A DNA stretch of 64,000 nt, taken from contig CM037878.1 in the NCBI GenBank assembly GCA_021292165.1, forward strand, positions 284,961,744 to 285,025,743, written 5' to 3'. Position numbers and translations under genes: made by a program. Source of the stretch: Shinisaurus crocodilurus (lineage: Eukaryota > Chordata > Lepidosauria > Squamata > Shinisauridae). Positions 31,376 through 42,646 of the stretch are shown piece by piece. Within the stretch, counting starts at the first letter, position 1. Every line of letters begins with the position of its first letter. Under the pieces are notes generated by a model. That model was given only the letters and a program-made list of their open reading frames with translations, did not search any database and was not told the DNA's origin.

Positions 31376-31580
31376 CACTGTGTTGTTCCAACCAGACCTT
31401 GTGGCAGGGTGCAGAACCTCAGGCCTGGGGTCCAAATCCAGCCCACCTGGATACCCCAGAAGGCCACACCCCTTTCCACTGGCCACTGGTCTTTAGGTGG
31501 TTTCCTGGCATTTGTGCAGGTTTTTTCCCCTATTCTGAAAGGGAATTTCCCTATTCTGTTCTGAAATACCTCTCCTAAGG

Positions 31581-32439
31581 CAGTGATGGCGACCTTTTTG
31601 ACCCTGCTATTTTAAAGGGAATTGCCCGAATATTCTAGTTCTGAAAACAACTCATACAGTTGTCCGAACTAATTAACATCCTTTGTCCTTTAAAGAAAAA
31701 CACAATAACAGAGCTTTCATGATACAAACAGTTTTTTGTTGGAAAAAAATCAACTCAAAATTTTTTTTAATAGTACTTCATTGTACCCTAGCCGAAGGGA
31801 ATTTATACAAACTTTTAAATAATTAGGCACAGTATTTTTGGATAAGGGATTCTCAACCTTGTAATATGATTATATGCACAGACTGGAAATTTGTATGGGC
31901 ACGCTTTACCCCGGGTCCTTTCCCTGCTTCTACAGGTGTGGATTAGTAAAGTAAAAGTCAGCCTGTACTAGGATGAAGGCAAGATAACAAGAAACTAAAC
32001 GTGCTTAACACATTTAAACATTTATGTCTTGGACTGCAAACACTGCATAGGTAAAAGTTTGCATTGGATGCTTTTGCCAATTAATGTGATTTTGCTCTTG
32101 ATGCATAGCTGATAATTGTCAAACCTTGGCTCATACTCCGTTAGTTTGAGAGCAACACATGCAGCACTCGGGTCAACTGTTAGGGACTCTAATCCAAGCC
32201 ATGCTCTGTGCATCATTCTTCAAAATCTTTTAAATGTGATAAACAATGTAGAAAAGAATTCTGTAACAGGAATTCTAGAATAAAATCATTTGCTTCCACA
32301 CTGTGAGAAGAACAAGATCATGAGTGTTTTGCCAGAAGGGGACGGTCTTTTCGCGATCGGGTGACCAATGGCTCGCGTGCCCACAGAGAGGTCCCTGCGT
32401 GCCAGCTGTGGCACCCGTGCCATAGATTCGCCATCACTG
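31581..32439. mobile_element. hAT-type element, CAGTGATGGCGA termini
   Basis: Begins cagtgatggcgacctttttg and ends gattcgccatcactg. The flanks tcctaagg (31573-31580) and ccctaagg (32440-32447) match at 7 of 8. The 859-bp interior is AT-rich with no transposase frame, so it is non-autonomous. Confidence 0.9.
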
Positions 32440-32621
32440 CCCTAAGGCTTAGGTACTAGAAGTAAGATGTTGAAGCTAAAGTATGCTAGTTTTTGTCGGC
32501 TCGCTCCCCTTTGGCCTTTGGCCTGCCCACCTCCGGAATGTGCCCCCCTGAGAGCTTCTCCAAAATGGAATGTGGTGCTTGGCCTGAAAGAGGTTCCATA
32601 CTCCTGCCTTATGGTGTAGGA

Positions 32622-33367
32622 CAGGGGTCCCCAACATGGTCTCTGTGGGATCCCGCAAAACATTCCTCCCCAGTTTTTTAATATACGTACATGGATTTGT
32701 ATATATCCATAGCAATGAGTACGTATGAAATGCATGCAACTTTTTAGCAATTATACATAGGCTTCAACGGAAGTGGACCAAATATCCAAATAAGTATCCA
32801 TTTGAAGGTGGCGCCTGTATGCCACCACCCGTTCAAATGTCGAAAGCGTTGTAAGCTCCTCAATCCATTGTGCTATATAGTAGGTGAGTGTTTATCCTTC
32901 CAGTGTTGTAATATCATCAGTCTTTTAGCAGTCAAAAGGGTGCGGAGAATCCATTTATGCTGACCGTTTGTTAATTTCCATGAAGCTGGTGAATATAAAT
33001 GAGCGTTTACATCAGTGAACATTAAAGACTGCTCCAGCTCAAAATTGACCTGCGCTATAACCTCCTCCCCAAAAGAAGCAACTACTGGACATTGCCGAAA
33101 CATAGGTTTAAAAGAAGCATTAGCTGTATTGCACCACCAGCAATTAGCCAAATTACACAGTCCCTTATTAAAGAGGTACTGAACTGTCCAGTAGACATGA
33201 AGCAAACATTTTTGCTGAATAAGATGCAGCCTAAGATGGATAGACGCGACAGACACCAAAGCGGGCAATCCACTGATTAGGCATTTTGAGGCATTTTGTG
33301 GTGCTGCCCACAGCAGTTTCTCAAATTCCCAAATGTGCCCCTGGGTCCAAACGGTTGAGGACCCCTG
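32622..33367. mobile_element. hAT-type element, CAGGGGTCCCCAAC termini, hosting L1
   Basis: Begins caggggtccccaacatgg and ends ggttgaggacccctg. The flanks gtgtagga (32614-32621) and gtatagga (33368-33375) match at 7 of 8. Most of the interior (about 32740-33290) is an antisense L1 fragment. Confidence 0.88.
32740..33290 (-). mobile_element. L1 LINE ORF2 C-terminal fragment, antisense
   Basis: The minus-strand frame 32873-33268 reads HLIQQKCLLHVYWTVQYLFN, then CNLANCWWCNTANAS and LLTAKRLMILQHWK. This matches the conserved carboxyl terminus of L1 ORF2, including the CxxC-type cysteine motif. It is inserted inside a hAT element. Confidence 0.85.
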
Positions 33368-33375
33368 GTATAGGA

Positions 33376-33773
33376 CTTCCCAGAGTGTTGAAAAATCTAT
33401 AATGGTAGAAAGACTTCCCCAAAAACAGTCTGCCCATCACTACCTGTTTTCACTTGTAACGTACAGCTGCGGGAAGTAATCGGGCACACTTTCCGTTTAC
33501 ATGGGCAATGCTGAGGACCAGTTGGCCTGACCAGTGCCCTTCATGAATTGAGAATGTGCAGAATCTGCATACTCAAATGTATGTGTATTTTAGTGCCCAG
33601 ATTCTGTGTTTGGGTTCCTGGAGCATTGTACATTGCACGTTGTGGCCCTTAGGACTTCTCTTCTTTGCAGCAATGAAGGTAATCTCAGAATTTTGACCGT
33701 GCCTATAAATAACACTTCTTAGTATGACTAAGGAACATAATGGATGGTGATTCTGCCAAGCCTTTTTTTCTTC

Positions 33774-33818
<45 letters not shown>

Positions 33819-36595
33819 GTGTTTCTGTTTTGTCTCACAAGGCATGTGGGTACTGCAAACTACAGGGCAGCTGTTGTTGATGGTTTTTTGGCCTTTAGGA
33901 AACGGTCATTGCAAAGGAAGGAATCAATTTGGATAATGAGAGAATGGTGTAGCAGTACTGCGGAGTGCGGGCTGGCATGCCAGATCTACATAGGGGGAAA
34001 TGAATAAAGCAATTTGGATTAAGAGTGATTTAATCTATTTTCTTTCTCTAAATCCAGCTCAAAGCAGTTAGGAACTTGGTACCAAGCAAGAATAGGCTAC
34101 TCAATCCTAATTAAGCATGTCCACGGTGATGCTTAATGCAATTTCGGTAATCTGGTTTGAGGAAAACCACGCGTCTCCCTTTGTGTGGCCAAGCCAAGAG
34201 AACTGATGTCAGCTAGAAGGGCTTGGGGCCCGATTCCTTAGGCGGCCATGCGCACAGTAGCTGCAATCTTCCCCGCGCATGCACCCCGCGCCGTTAGTTC
34301 TCTGCTCATGGCAGTTGGTCCATCTTTTCTGTTAGTTGGGCGGGTGTGTGTGTGTGTGTGTGTGTGTGAGAGACTGAACTGGAAACTCTGGCGGTGCCAA
34401 AGTCAGTTGCATGTTCACCCTGGACCAGGAAGTGGCATCACTGAGCACTGATGTGTTTCCATGATGTTGGCATTTTTGTAAGAGTGTAATGCTTTTAGTC
34501 CGAACTGTCTCCCGTCACCTTGCCAAGCTGAGCGTGACTTAAGAGCGATCCGTGGAAAAGGCGGCGTGATGATGCAGCCTTAAGACTAAGAGAACTCCTG
34601 AGTCCTGACCCGGATTCCATCAGCGCAGTCGCTGGATTGCTGTTGGCACCCGTGAAGTACTTCCTGGCAGCCTGATCTCTGCATAATGGGAGAGGCTCCT
34701 TGCCTCCTTCCAAGTTCCCCCAGTGCCAGAGAGAGCTCTAAGGAGGAGAGGGGCCGGTCTCTCACTGAGACGACAGCCTCAAAGCCTCTAGGATTTTGCT
34801 TGCCGGGTCCTGCATTGTGCGCATGGGCTGACCTTTGACCTGGCCTTGGTAAGTAACTGCTTCTCTCTTGACTACGTGCCTCATGCCCCCCCAAGTCCTC
34901 TGGCAGGCGTGCTTCGAAGCCGCAAGAGGGATTCTCTCTGCTTCAGAATCAGAGCATCTACAGAATCCCAGTGCAAAGTGAGAGCCTGACCCTTCTTGTC
35001 CACTGGAACTCGGGGAAGAGGTAGAACCGTTCATTCACGCTACACACCGATCTTTGCAGATGCTCAGACGCAGCAAGAGGGATTCTCACTGCTTCTACCC
35101 ATTTGTACAATTGTACGCCCTGATGCAAAGTTGACTCTTCCCCGTATCCCTTCCTGAATCTTTCGTACTTGTCAGAGGACTTGGGGGATCTGGAAGGGTA
35201 GGAACAGGCTGAGCACAAATAATGACTGGCTACCAAAGCTAGCCAAAAGTTGTGGACCTGGCCCATGATGCAGTGCGACCTCAAGCAAAACATACACACA
35301 TGGAGTGTAGTCTTTATGTAGCCTTAAAATTCCAAGCTCCGTAGTGCCCACGAGGAGGAAGACCATGATATGCATGAAAGCAGCAGATGCTTTGACGTTA
35401 ATTGTCAGTACTAAAGGAAAGGCAGTGCAAACAACAGACCAAAATTGTGAGGGGTAGATCATGGAGTTTCTGTGGAAATGTTCTCCTTGACATTCAGAAA
35501 ATTGGATTGGAAATGCAATTCTTCCTGCACGCTGTGCGATCGGCTAACAATACCCATGGGTTGTTGGTGAGCCAGTTTTAGGGGAAACTTAAAAGAAAAA
35601 TGGATTGGCTTAACATGGGCTCACTGGAGCACAATGTATTCCACTTTCACAAGTGACACTAAGAATATATATGTGTGTCTGTGGGTTCTCCATGCATGTG
35701 GGTTTTGTTTTTTGGACTTGTGGATATGACTAATGCAGCTTAGAATTTATAAACAGTTTTAATAGTTTAGAAGAAAACAGCTTGGTGTGGTTATTTAGCT
35801 GAATGATGAACATCATGTTTTCATATCAGCCTCGACTACTAACTGCAGAGATGCGGAATCTTTGCATTTCAAGCTGGAGAAGTTGTGAGAGAAATTATGC
35901 TTGATTTGTAATCCATCCGAGCATTACAAGATGGATTACGGTAATTAATATTCTGAACCAGGTGATCACAATGAGATGCTACTGAAGTTTTTAAAGTCAA
36001 GAGATGACATGCTCGTAATGTGCCTCCCACCCCCCCCCACGCACATTTTTCTTCTGCTTGTTGCCATCTTATGTGCTTTTTGGTTGTATGCTTTACGCTT
36101 TTTGCCCTTTTGGTTCTTCTTCTTCTTCTTCTCCTCCCATCCTATTTACATCTCTCATAATTGAGGATCTAGATTTCCTGATGTGTAAACGGCGATGCCA
36201 AAAGGTCTCGGGTCATGAGCTAACTGCCTTGAGCTCCGGAAGTGGCCATTCACTTCCATTGGAAAGGGTTTCCCATTGCTAGCTGAAGCTTAGAGCATAG
36301 GATGTGTCTTTTAGCTGAAGCTTTCAGATTTCTAGATTTAGTAACAGGAAAGTTCCATTTAGAAAGAACTTTCATCACACTATTGGGTCATTGCTAAGGC
36401 ATCCCCCTCCCCACCCCCTTGGGAAGAGTGTAGTTCCTCATCTAATCTATAAGGTCTTTAGCTATGTGGCGCTTCAGTACTGAAAAGGTGCAAGAGAGGG
36501 GGGGAAAATCCTTTTTAACCTGAGATCATGGTTGCCAACTGACCATAGTAAACACACACACATACACAAAGAAGAAAAGCTGGTCTGCCCTTGTC
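33376..36595. other. Intronic, largely unique 3.2-kb stretch
   Basis: (CT)n at 33776-33817, (GT)n at about 34345-34369 and (TTC)n near 36117-36133. A short motif, gcaagagggattctc, recurs at 34922 and 35074. 35770-35960 is AT-rich with a 10-bp inverted repeat (gtaatccatc at 35908-35917, gatggattac at 35930-35939) next to gtaattaatatt, a possible conserved noncoding element. No exon is seen. Confidence 0.45.
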
Positions 36596-36603
36596 CCTTC
36601 AAC

Positions 36604-36738
36604 TAGTGTTCTCCAACCTTGGGTCCCCAGATGTTTTTGGCCTACAACTCCCAGCATGCCCCAGCCAGCATAGCTGGCTGGGGCATGCTGGGAGTTGTAG
36701 GCCAAAAACATCTGGGGACCCAAGGTTGGACAACACTG
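36604..36738. mobile_element. Palindromic hAT MITE (family A), copy 4
   Basis: Full palindrome; the first base is t instead of c. Perfect 8-bp duplication ccttcaac at 36596-36603 and 36739-36746. Confidence 0.95.
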
Positions 36739-36746
36739 CCTTCAAC

Positions 36747-37555
36747 TACAGCTTGATCTGCAGAGGTTACACTCTTAATTGCATGGATATGAGTGTTATT
36801 GATGGCTAATGTCTGAAGGTTGTGCTTTTGCTTAAGTGCACAGGAGCAGGTGTCGGTAAGAAAGTTGGCAACCTTGCCCAAGTTACTGGTGGTATCTAGC
36901 ACAGGTCATTTAGAGGCCTCATTTGAGTGGGTGGGGGGCTGCTCCTTCACTGACTCTCCCCCACTTTGACCTTTCTTGCTAGCTGAATGTGTTTTTTTTT
37001 AATGCAACCGCCCGCTCCCTTTTGCTCCCAGTTCTGTATTAGGTGGTGCTGGAGTTAAAAATTAACGGGTAAAAACAGGCTTTTTGGAGGCTGCCTTCCA
37101 TCCCTTTAAAACAATCAAATCACCGAGCTTAAAGCCCCCTCCTCAGTACCCCAGCGGTTCATATTTCATTACCTTGACTGAAACGTTTTCCATCTCTTTC
37201 CCCTACGCTCCGCAGGCAAACCCACACCTTCGTGTGGAAGGTAAACGCAACCATTTCCACAGTAGCCCAGACCCAGAAGCAGACAGAGAACTCTTTGGGT
37301 ATTATTCTCTGTTGACTCTTCTTATTCCAGTCAAGCAAAGATTGTGTGTGGGTGGGGGGGAGTTTTTCTTCCTTTGTGCTTCCTTAGCGCCAATCTTAAT
37401 AAAAGGTTATGTTGAGTCTAAAGACCTGTGCCATGAGCCCCTGAGGCTAATACAGACAGAAAGTGGGACAGAGGAAAAGGAGCTGGAAAAGGAGGAGGGT
37501 AGCAGATGCAAAGGAGAACGACCTTGCTACCAATTCTGAGCCATCCTCTGTCCCA
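36747..37555. other. Intronic, no element identified
   Basis: No repeat or exon was recognised. Confidence 0.35.
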
Positions 37556-37745
37556 GAGGCCACATAGCTCAGTGGTGGAGCCCCCCGCTTTGCATGCAGA
37601 CTGGTCCCAGGTTCCATCCCCGGCATCTCCAGGTGAGGCTGGAAAAAACTGCTGCTGAAACCCTGGAGAGCTGCTGCCGGTCAATGTTGACAATTCTGAA
37701 CTAGATGGGCCAAGGGTCTGACTCGGTTCAAGGCAACTCCCGATG
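37556..37745 (+). mobile_element. tRNA-Ala-derived SINE
   Basis: The head cacatagctcagtggtggag, gctttgcatgcagac and ggttccatccccggcatc follows the A box, anticodon arm (TGC) and B box of tRNA-Ala. The tail cctggagagctgctgccgg and tctgactcggttcaaggc completes the family structure. Other copies lie at 44015, 44183, 50603 and 61290. Confidence 0.85.
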
Positions 37746-37753
37746 CTCCAGAA

Positions 37754-37888
37754 CAGTGTTCTCCAACCTTGGGTCCCCAGATGTTTTTGGCCTACAACTC
37801 CCAGCATGCCCCAGCCAGCGTAGCTGGCTGGGGCATGCTGGGAGTTGTAGGCCAAAAACACATGGGGACCCAAGGTTGGAGAACACTG
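37754..37888. mobile_element. Palindromic hAT MITE (family A), copy 5
   Basis: Full palindrome. Perfect 8-bp duplication ctccagaa at 37746-37753 and 37889-37896. It is inserted at the very end of a tRNA-Ala SINE. Confidence 0.96.
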
Positions 37889-38094
37889 CTCCAGAACTAG
37901 CTATAAACACACGCAGCTGAGTGAGACCATTGGTCCATCTTTCTAGCCCCAATGTGCAGGCTCGGAGTTGATAGTCAAGCACCTGCTGGCCCCCCCCCAC
38001 TAGTAACTGGAGGCACAGACATTCATTTATTTCAAAATGTGCATGCTGCCTTTTGGGACAAAGACGCTCCTAAAGCAGGACTACATCCGAACCA

Positions 38095-39246
38095 TCAGTA
38101 ACGATGGTTACTGACTTGGATGCCTTTTAAAAGAGGGATTGAACAAATTCATGGAGAAGACGGCTATCGATGGCTACTAGTCCTGATGGCTGTATATTGC
38201 CTCCACAGTATCAGAGGCGGCAGCATGCCCATTGTGGGGGAAAAGCTTGGCAGAACATACCCTTGGTCCTCATACACCTGCATAATCCCTGCCAAGGGCA
38301 AGGGAGCTCCACTGAACTTTGCATTTTCCTGCCAAAAGGCCAGGTGAGGGCCTCTGAGTCTGCTACACATTCAAATGCTGATGGTTTCCCCCAAGTACCC
38401 TCAATGGTTTGCCAAGCACCCTCCATCGCCTCATGGGCCATGGTCAAGAATGCACCCGAAGTCACTTCACCCCTCCTACCTGGTGGAACCGGTTTGTCCT
38501 GCCAGAGAAAGGAGGGGTCTGGCGATTGAGGGGGGGCAGGGGAGAGGGATACACAGGCAGCCTTGGCTACAGCTCTTTGTTGGAAGCAAGGTGCGATGAA
38601 GCACAGGAGTGGGTCATCGGCTCAGGCCAGCCCGGACATCCAACCCCCCCAAGCGGAGCGCCTGGGTATGCTGATATAAGTTCTCAGTTGCTACTTTAGA
38701 GCTAGTGTAGGTTCTCAGTTGTTAGCTCAGTTTAGCATAGGTTCTCTGTTGTTTTTTTGTAGTTCTGACTGTGTGTAACAAAGGATATTCCATTCTGTCA
38801 GTTTCATTCCCCTTATCTCTCTACCCAATTTGTAATTGACCAATCCCTCAATAAACTTCCTTTCACTTTACCCTAAGTGGAGTGTGGGTAGTTTCTCTCT
38901 GACTCAGTGCTAAATTCCACTGTTTACCATCGGAGCCAAGTCAGGGTGAGATCAAGGCTGTCAGTGAAAGCCACGGATCTCCCGTTCTGCAGTAAAGGAC
39001 CGGCTGCAGTCCTTCACACCCATGTATACCAATAGCTGGGGAACATGGGCAGGAGGGTACTGTTGCACTCATGTCCTATTTCTACATTTATTAGTAATAC
39101 GTATATACCGCTCAATATAATAAAATCTCTATTCGGTAACCCTATTTGTGGGTTTCCCTGGGGCATCTGGTTGGCAACTGTGAGAACAGAATTCTGGGCC
39201 AGATAGGCCTTTGGTCTGATCCAGTGGAACTCTCCTTATGTTCTTT
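38095..39246 (+). mobile_element. CR1/L3-type LINE 3' end split by a solo LTR
   Basis: Left part 38095-38232 ends at gcagcatgcccat. The right part 39019-39246 resumes with cccatgtataccaatagctg and ends cttatgttctt. A small AT-rich block at 39083-39145 further interrupts it. Confidence 0.82.
38233..39018 (+). mobile_element. Solo LTR with perfect 5-bp duplication
   Basis: Begins tgtgggggaaaagcttgg and ends gcagtccttcaca. Flanked by cccat on both sides (38228-38232 and 39019-39023). Polyadenylation signal AATAAA at 38850-38855 near cttcctttcactttaccc. There is no internal region, so it probably arose by recombination between the LTRs of a former provirus-like element. Confidence 0.9.
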
Positions 39247-39249
39247 AAG

Positions 39250-40090
39250 GCACCAAAAATCAATAAACCCACAATCCAGAACTAAAAACATTACGACGGT
39301 TAAACATCAGCGGTTAAAACCAAGTTGGCGCCTGCTCTTTTCCTTCAAACAGTGCGTGAGTTTCTAAACCCGGGCTGGCTGTTGAAGGGTTCCCCTACCA
39401 AAGCCTTCCCCCAAACTGGAGTTCTCCAGATGTGTTGGACTACAACTCCCAGCATCCCCCAGCCAGCCACCTGGCTCCTTGCAGTTTGTGCGTGTGGGTG
39501 AGTGCGCGTGGGGAGCAGGGCCCCAGATGTTGCTGGCTGCTGTTGCTCCTTTGCAGGGGCTGGCAGACACTGCTCGTGGGGGGGGGGGGTCACCAGGAGA
39601 AGACACTGCAGCTTGCACACGACGGGGATCAGGGCCCTTCCACTGGGCGCAGTCACCCACAGTGGGTAGCAAGCCCGCTGCTGCTCCTCACTACAGAGCG
39701 GAGCTGCAACTCGCTCATTCTCCTTTCCAGGCATGCAAAACCTTTGCTCTACCTTTGCAGGATGCCCCGTTTTCTAGTTTCTAGAAACTTTCCTAGCCGT
39801 ATCTTGCTGAAAATAGTTTCCCCGTTGCAAAGGTTGCAACTTTCATTTCCTGTCAGGGCTCTCTGCCTTTCACAGGTGCAGCTGGGCATGTGTGTTTGTT
39901 CAGACGCACGCATGCACGCACACAGTTTGACTCCCAAATCAAATGGCATTAAAATGGCAAAGGAGGTTTGGTGCAAGCAAGCGTAAAGTGCTGCACGTTG
40001 GGGGCTAAAAAAGAATATTTTCAGTGCAATCCTATGTGTGTTTAGACAGAAAAGGGATATTTCACTGGATATCGGCATGGCTGAGAACAA
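39250..40090. other. Intronic, partial hAT-like fragment
   Basis: 39415-39475 (ggagttctccagatgtgttgg, ctacaactcccagcatcc) is half of a hAT-type element. The remainder is unassigned. Confidence 0.4.
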
Positions 40091-40227
40091 TTTAGGGCAC
40101 AATCCTATGTGAGTTTAGACAGAAAAAGTTCCTACAACTCCCAGCGTTCCCCAGCCAGCATGGCTGGGGAACGCTGGGAGTTGTAGGACCTTTTCCTGTC
40201 TAAACACACATAGGATTGTGCCCTTAT
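40091..40227. mobile_element. TTAA-flanked palindromic MITE, copy 4
   Basis: Termini tttagggcacaatcctatg and cataggattgtgcccttat, with the inner core ctacaactcccagcgttcc and its inverse. A fragment of another left arm (tgcaatcctatgtgtgtt) precedes it at 40025. Confidence 0.85.
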
Positions 40228-40314
40228 TTAATTTTTGGAGCTGCCCAATAGCTGAAGTTCTTCAGACAGTGTACAAATTCGAAATGTAAAATATAGAGTG
40301 GTTATAAAGCAGTA

Positions 40315-40571
40315 CAGTAATACCTTGGATTGCAAGTAACTTGGTTTGAGAGCGTTTTGCAAGACAAGCAAATTTTTAAATATTTATTATTATTATTATT
40401 TTTTATTTGATATACAAGCAACGTCTTGCAATACAAGTACTGTAGTACGGTTTAAATTAAAAATCTCTGTACAAAATTTTTTTGGGGGGGAATTTTGTTT
40501 TGATATAAGAGTGTTTTGGATTACAAGCACGTTTCCGGAACGAATTATGCTCTCAATCCAAGGCATGACTG
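40315..40571. mobile_element. Mariner/Tigger-like MITE, monomer
   Basis: Termini cagtaataccttggattgc and caatccaaggcatgactg, flanked by TA (40313-40314 and 40572-40573). Same family as the dimer at 17381. Confidence 0.87.
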
Positions 40572-40639
40572 TAGATCCTAACTTGAGATATGCGCCGATA
40601 GGGTCTGAACTGGCCGAGTCTGGCCAACCAAGGGATTTT

Positions 40640-41430
40640 GGGATTGGGTAGCTTCATGAAAACGTCGGGCCCAGTGTGCAGCTGCTGAGAAAAAGGCATA
40701 TTCCATGTTGGGGATCATTAGGAAAGGAATCTAAAATAAAGCTACCGATATAATGTCTATTCAAATCTACGACAACGATGCAACGTTGAAGGGCAAGGGA
40801 AGAGCTCATCGTTGAGGGAAATGGTTACAATGTTTGGGGCTTTTTGGCTTAGAAAAACAGGTGAGGTGGGGGGACATGATAGAGGTTGCGTAAAATTACG
40901 CAGGATATGGAGAAAAAGTGGCTAGAGAGACCTTTTTCTCCTCCTCACACAATGATGGTACCTGAGCGGTGGGAGATTCAGTACAGGCAAAAAGATGTCC
41001 TCCTTTCTAGAGCGCATAATCAAACTACCGTATATGGAATTGGCTGCCACAAGATGTAGTAATGGCTGACAATTCGGAGAGCTTTAAAAGGGGGAAAGAG
41101 GCCTGTGTTAGGGGGCAGCTCACGAGGGCTGGAGCCTCAGATCTTTTATTTGGAGCCCTGAATCACTGTGAGGCCGGCTGCCCCACCACCCTGCTGTCCA
41201 AGGGCACTTGCTGAAAGAATGATACAGGGGCCCCGATGGTCTCTGTTGCATCTGATCCCCCTGGATGAGCAGGCTTTTGGCCCACATGTGCTTCACCTCC
41301 TGCTGCCGCCGCCCCCCCCCCCAATCTTTCTGCCTGAGGTTTTTTTTCTAAAATTGAATGCCCTCTTCTCCCCTGTCCATGCATCCCTTTTGACAAATAG
41401 GGGTGTCCTTAGGAGATGGGGTCCTTTAAA

Positions 41431-41472
<42 letters not shown>

Positions 41473-41791
41473 CTTTAGAGCATATGTAAATTAGTATGTG
41501 CAGGTTTGTGCATTTTGGGGTCCTGTGGGCCTGAGCCCCGGATTTTTTCAGTTCCTAGCACCACCCCTGGAGGCGAATTCACGGAGGATAAGGCTATCAA
41601 TGGCTATTATTAGTCATGATGGCTATATATCTCCTCCAGTATTGGAGATCGTATGTCTCGGTGAGAACATGAGTTGGAAGGTGCTGTTGCACTCACATCC
41701 TGCTCATGGGCTTCCCCACAGGCAGATGGTTGGCCACTGTGGGAAACCAGCCTTTGGTCTGATCCAGCACGGCTCTTCTTATGTTCTCATC
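40640..41791 (+). mobile_element. CR1/L3-type LINE, long copy with insertion
   Basis: Covers a degraded RT carboxyl region (ggtttttggcttag-type block near 40845, acatgatagaggttgcg), then the wnslp-type block near 41035. After an inserted hAT-type element (about 41110-41570) it resumes at cacggaggataaggctatc and ends cacggctcttcttatgttc. Confidence 0.78.
41110..41571 (-). mobile_element. hAT-type element (CAGGGGTGGTGCTAGG end), copy 2
   Basis: Reverse-complement counterpart of 28057-28500: ttagggggcagctcacgag at the left, taggggtgtccttaggag in the middle, cctagcaccacccctg at the right. A long (CA)n tract at 41431-41470 stands where copy 1 has (GT)n. Confidence 0.8.
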
Positions 41792-41825
41792 TCTCTTGTC
41801 ATTGTCTCAGTCGTCCGGCAGCTAT

Positions 41826-41845
41826 GGAATGTTCAGGAACATTCC
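41826..41845. promoter_or_regulatory. Four-unit heat shock element motif
   Basis: GGAATGTTCAGGAACATTCC consists of four perfectly alternating nGAAn units (GAA-tg-TTC-ag-GAA-ca-TTC), the recognition pattern of HSF trimers, and is also a perfect palindrome. Function in vivo is unknown. Confidence 0.5.
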
Positions 41846-41966
41846 ATCTGTTCAGGAGTGGCACACGACGAGGGGTAGGGATAGATAGGGGCTGTGTGCT
41901 CTTGCCAGGTATGGATACAGCAAAGGAGTTGGCAGCATTATTTGTGTTTGAGAGAGGTATATGCAA

Positions 41967-41968
41967 GG

Positions 41969-42028
<60 letters not shown>
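41967..42028. repeat. (GT)n(GA)n microsatellite
   Basis: Adjacent pure GT and GA dinucleotide tracts. Confidence 0.95.
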
Positions 42029-42031
<3 letters not shown>

Positions 42032-42136
42032 GTGTGTGAGGGAGGGAGGAACAATAGTGTGAATTGATATTTCATGTTTGTCTGTGAATGGGAAATTGTG
42101 TGAGAGAATTAAGGGAAAATAGATATGAAGATGTGG

Positions 42137-42366
42137 CCAGTGTGGTGTAGTGGTTAGAGTGTCGGACCGGGACTCGGGAGATCTGGGTTCTAGTCCCCGC
42201 TCGGCCATGAAGCTCACTGGGTGACCCTTGAGCCAGTCGCTCTCTTTTAGCCTAGCCCTAACCTACCTCAGGGGGTTGTAGTGAGGGTAAAAGAGAGAGC
42301 AAAGGAAACCATGTATGCCCCTTTGAGCTCTATGAAGGGAAAGGTGGGATGGAAATCTACTAAAAG
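42137..42366 (+). mobile_element. tRNA-derived SINE, diverged
   Basis: Head ccagtgtggtgtagtggtta and gggttctagtcc; the body is more diverged (gacccttgagccagtcgc). It lacks the GC-rich tail of other copies. Confidence 0.82.
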
Positions 42367-42375
42367 GATTGAGAG

Positions 42376-42582
42376 ACAGTGTGGCGTAGTGATTAGAGTG
42401 TTGGACTGGGACTCAGGAGATCCGGGTTCTAGTCCCTTCTCGGCCACGAAGCTCACTGGGTGACTCTCAGCCTAACCTACCTCACAGGGTGGTTGTGAAG
42501 ATAAAATGGAGAGGAGGAGGATCATGTATACCGCCTTGGGTTCCTTGCAGGAAAAAAGGCAGGATATAAATAAATAAAAAAT

Positions 42583-42583
<1 letters not shown>
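42376..42583 (+). mobile_element. tRNA-derived SINE with L2-like tail
   Basis: Second tandem copy, starting cagtgtggcgtagtgattag and ending aggatataaataaataa. It is followed by (TCTG)n(TC)n(AC)n at about 42586-42645. Confidence 0.87.
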
Positions 42584-42642
<59 letters not shown>

Positions 42643-42646
<4 letters not shown>

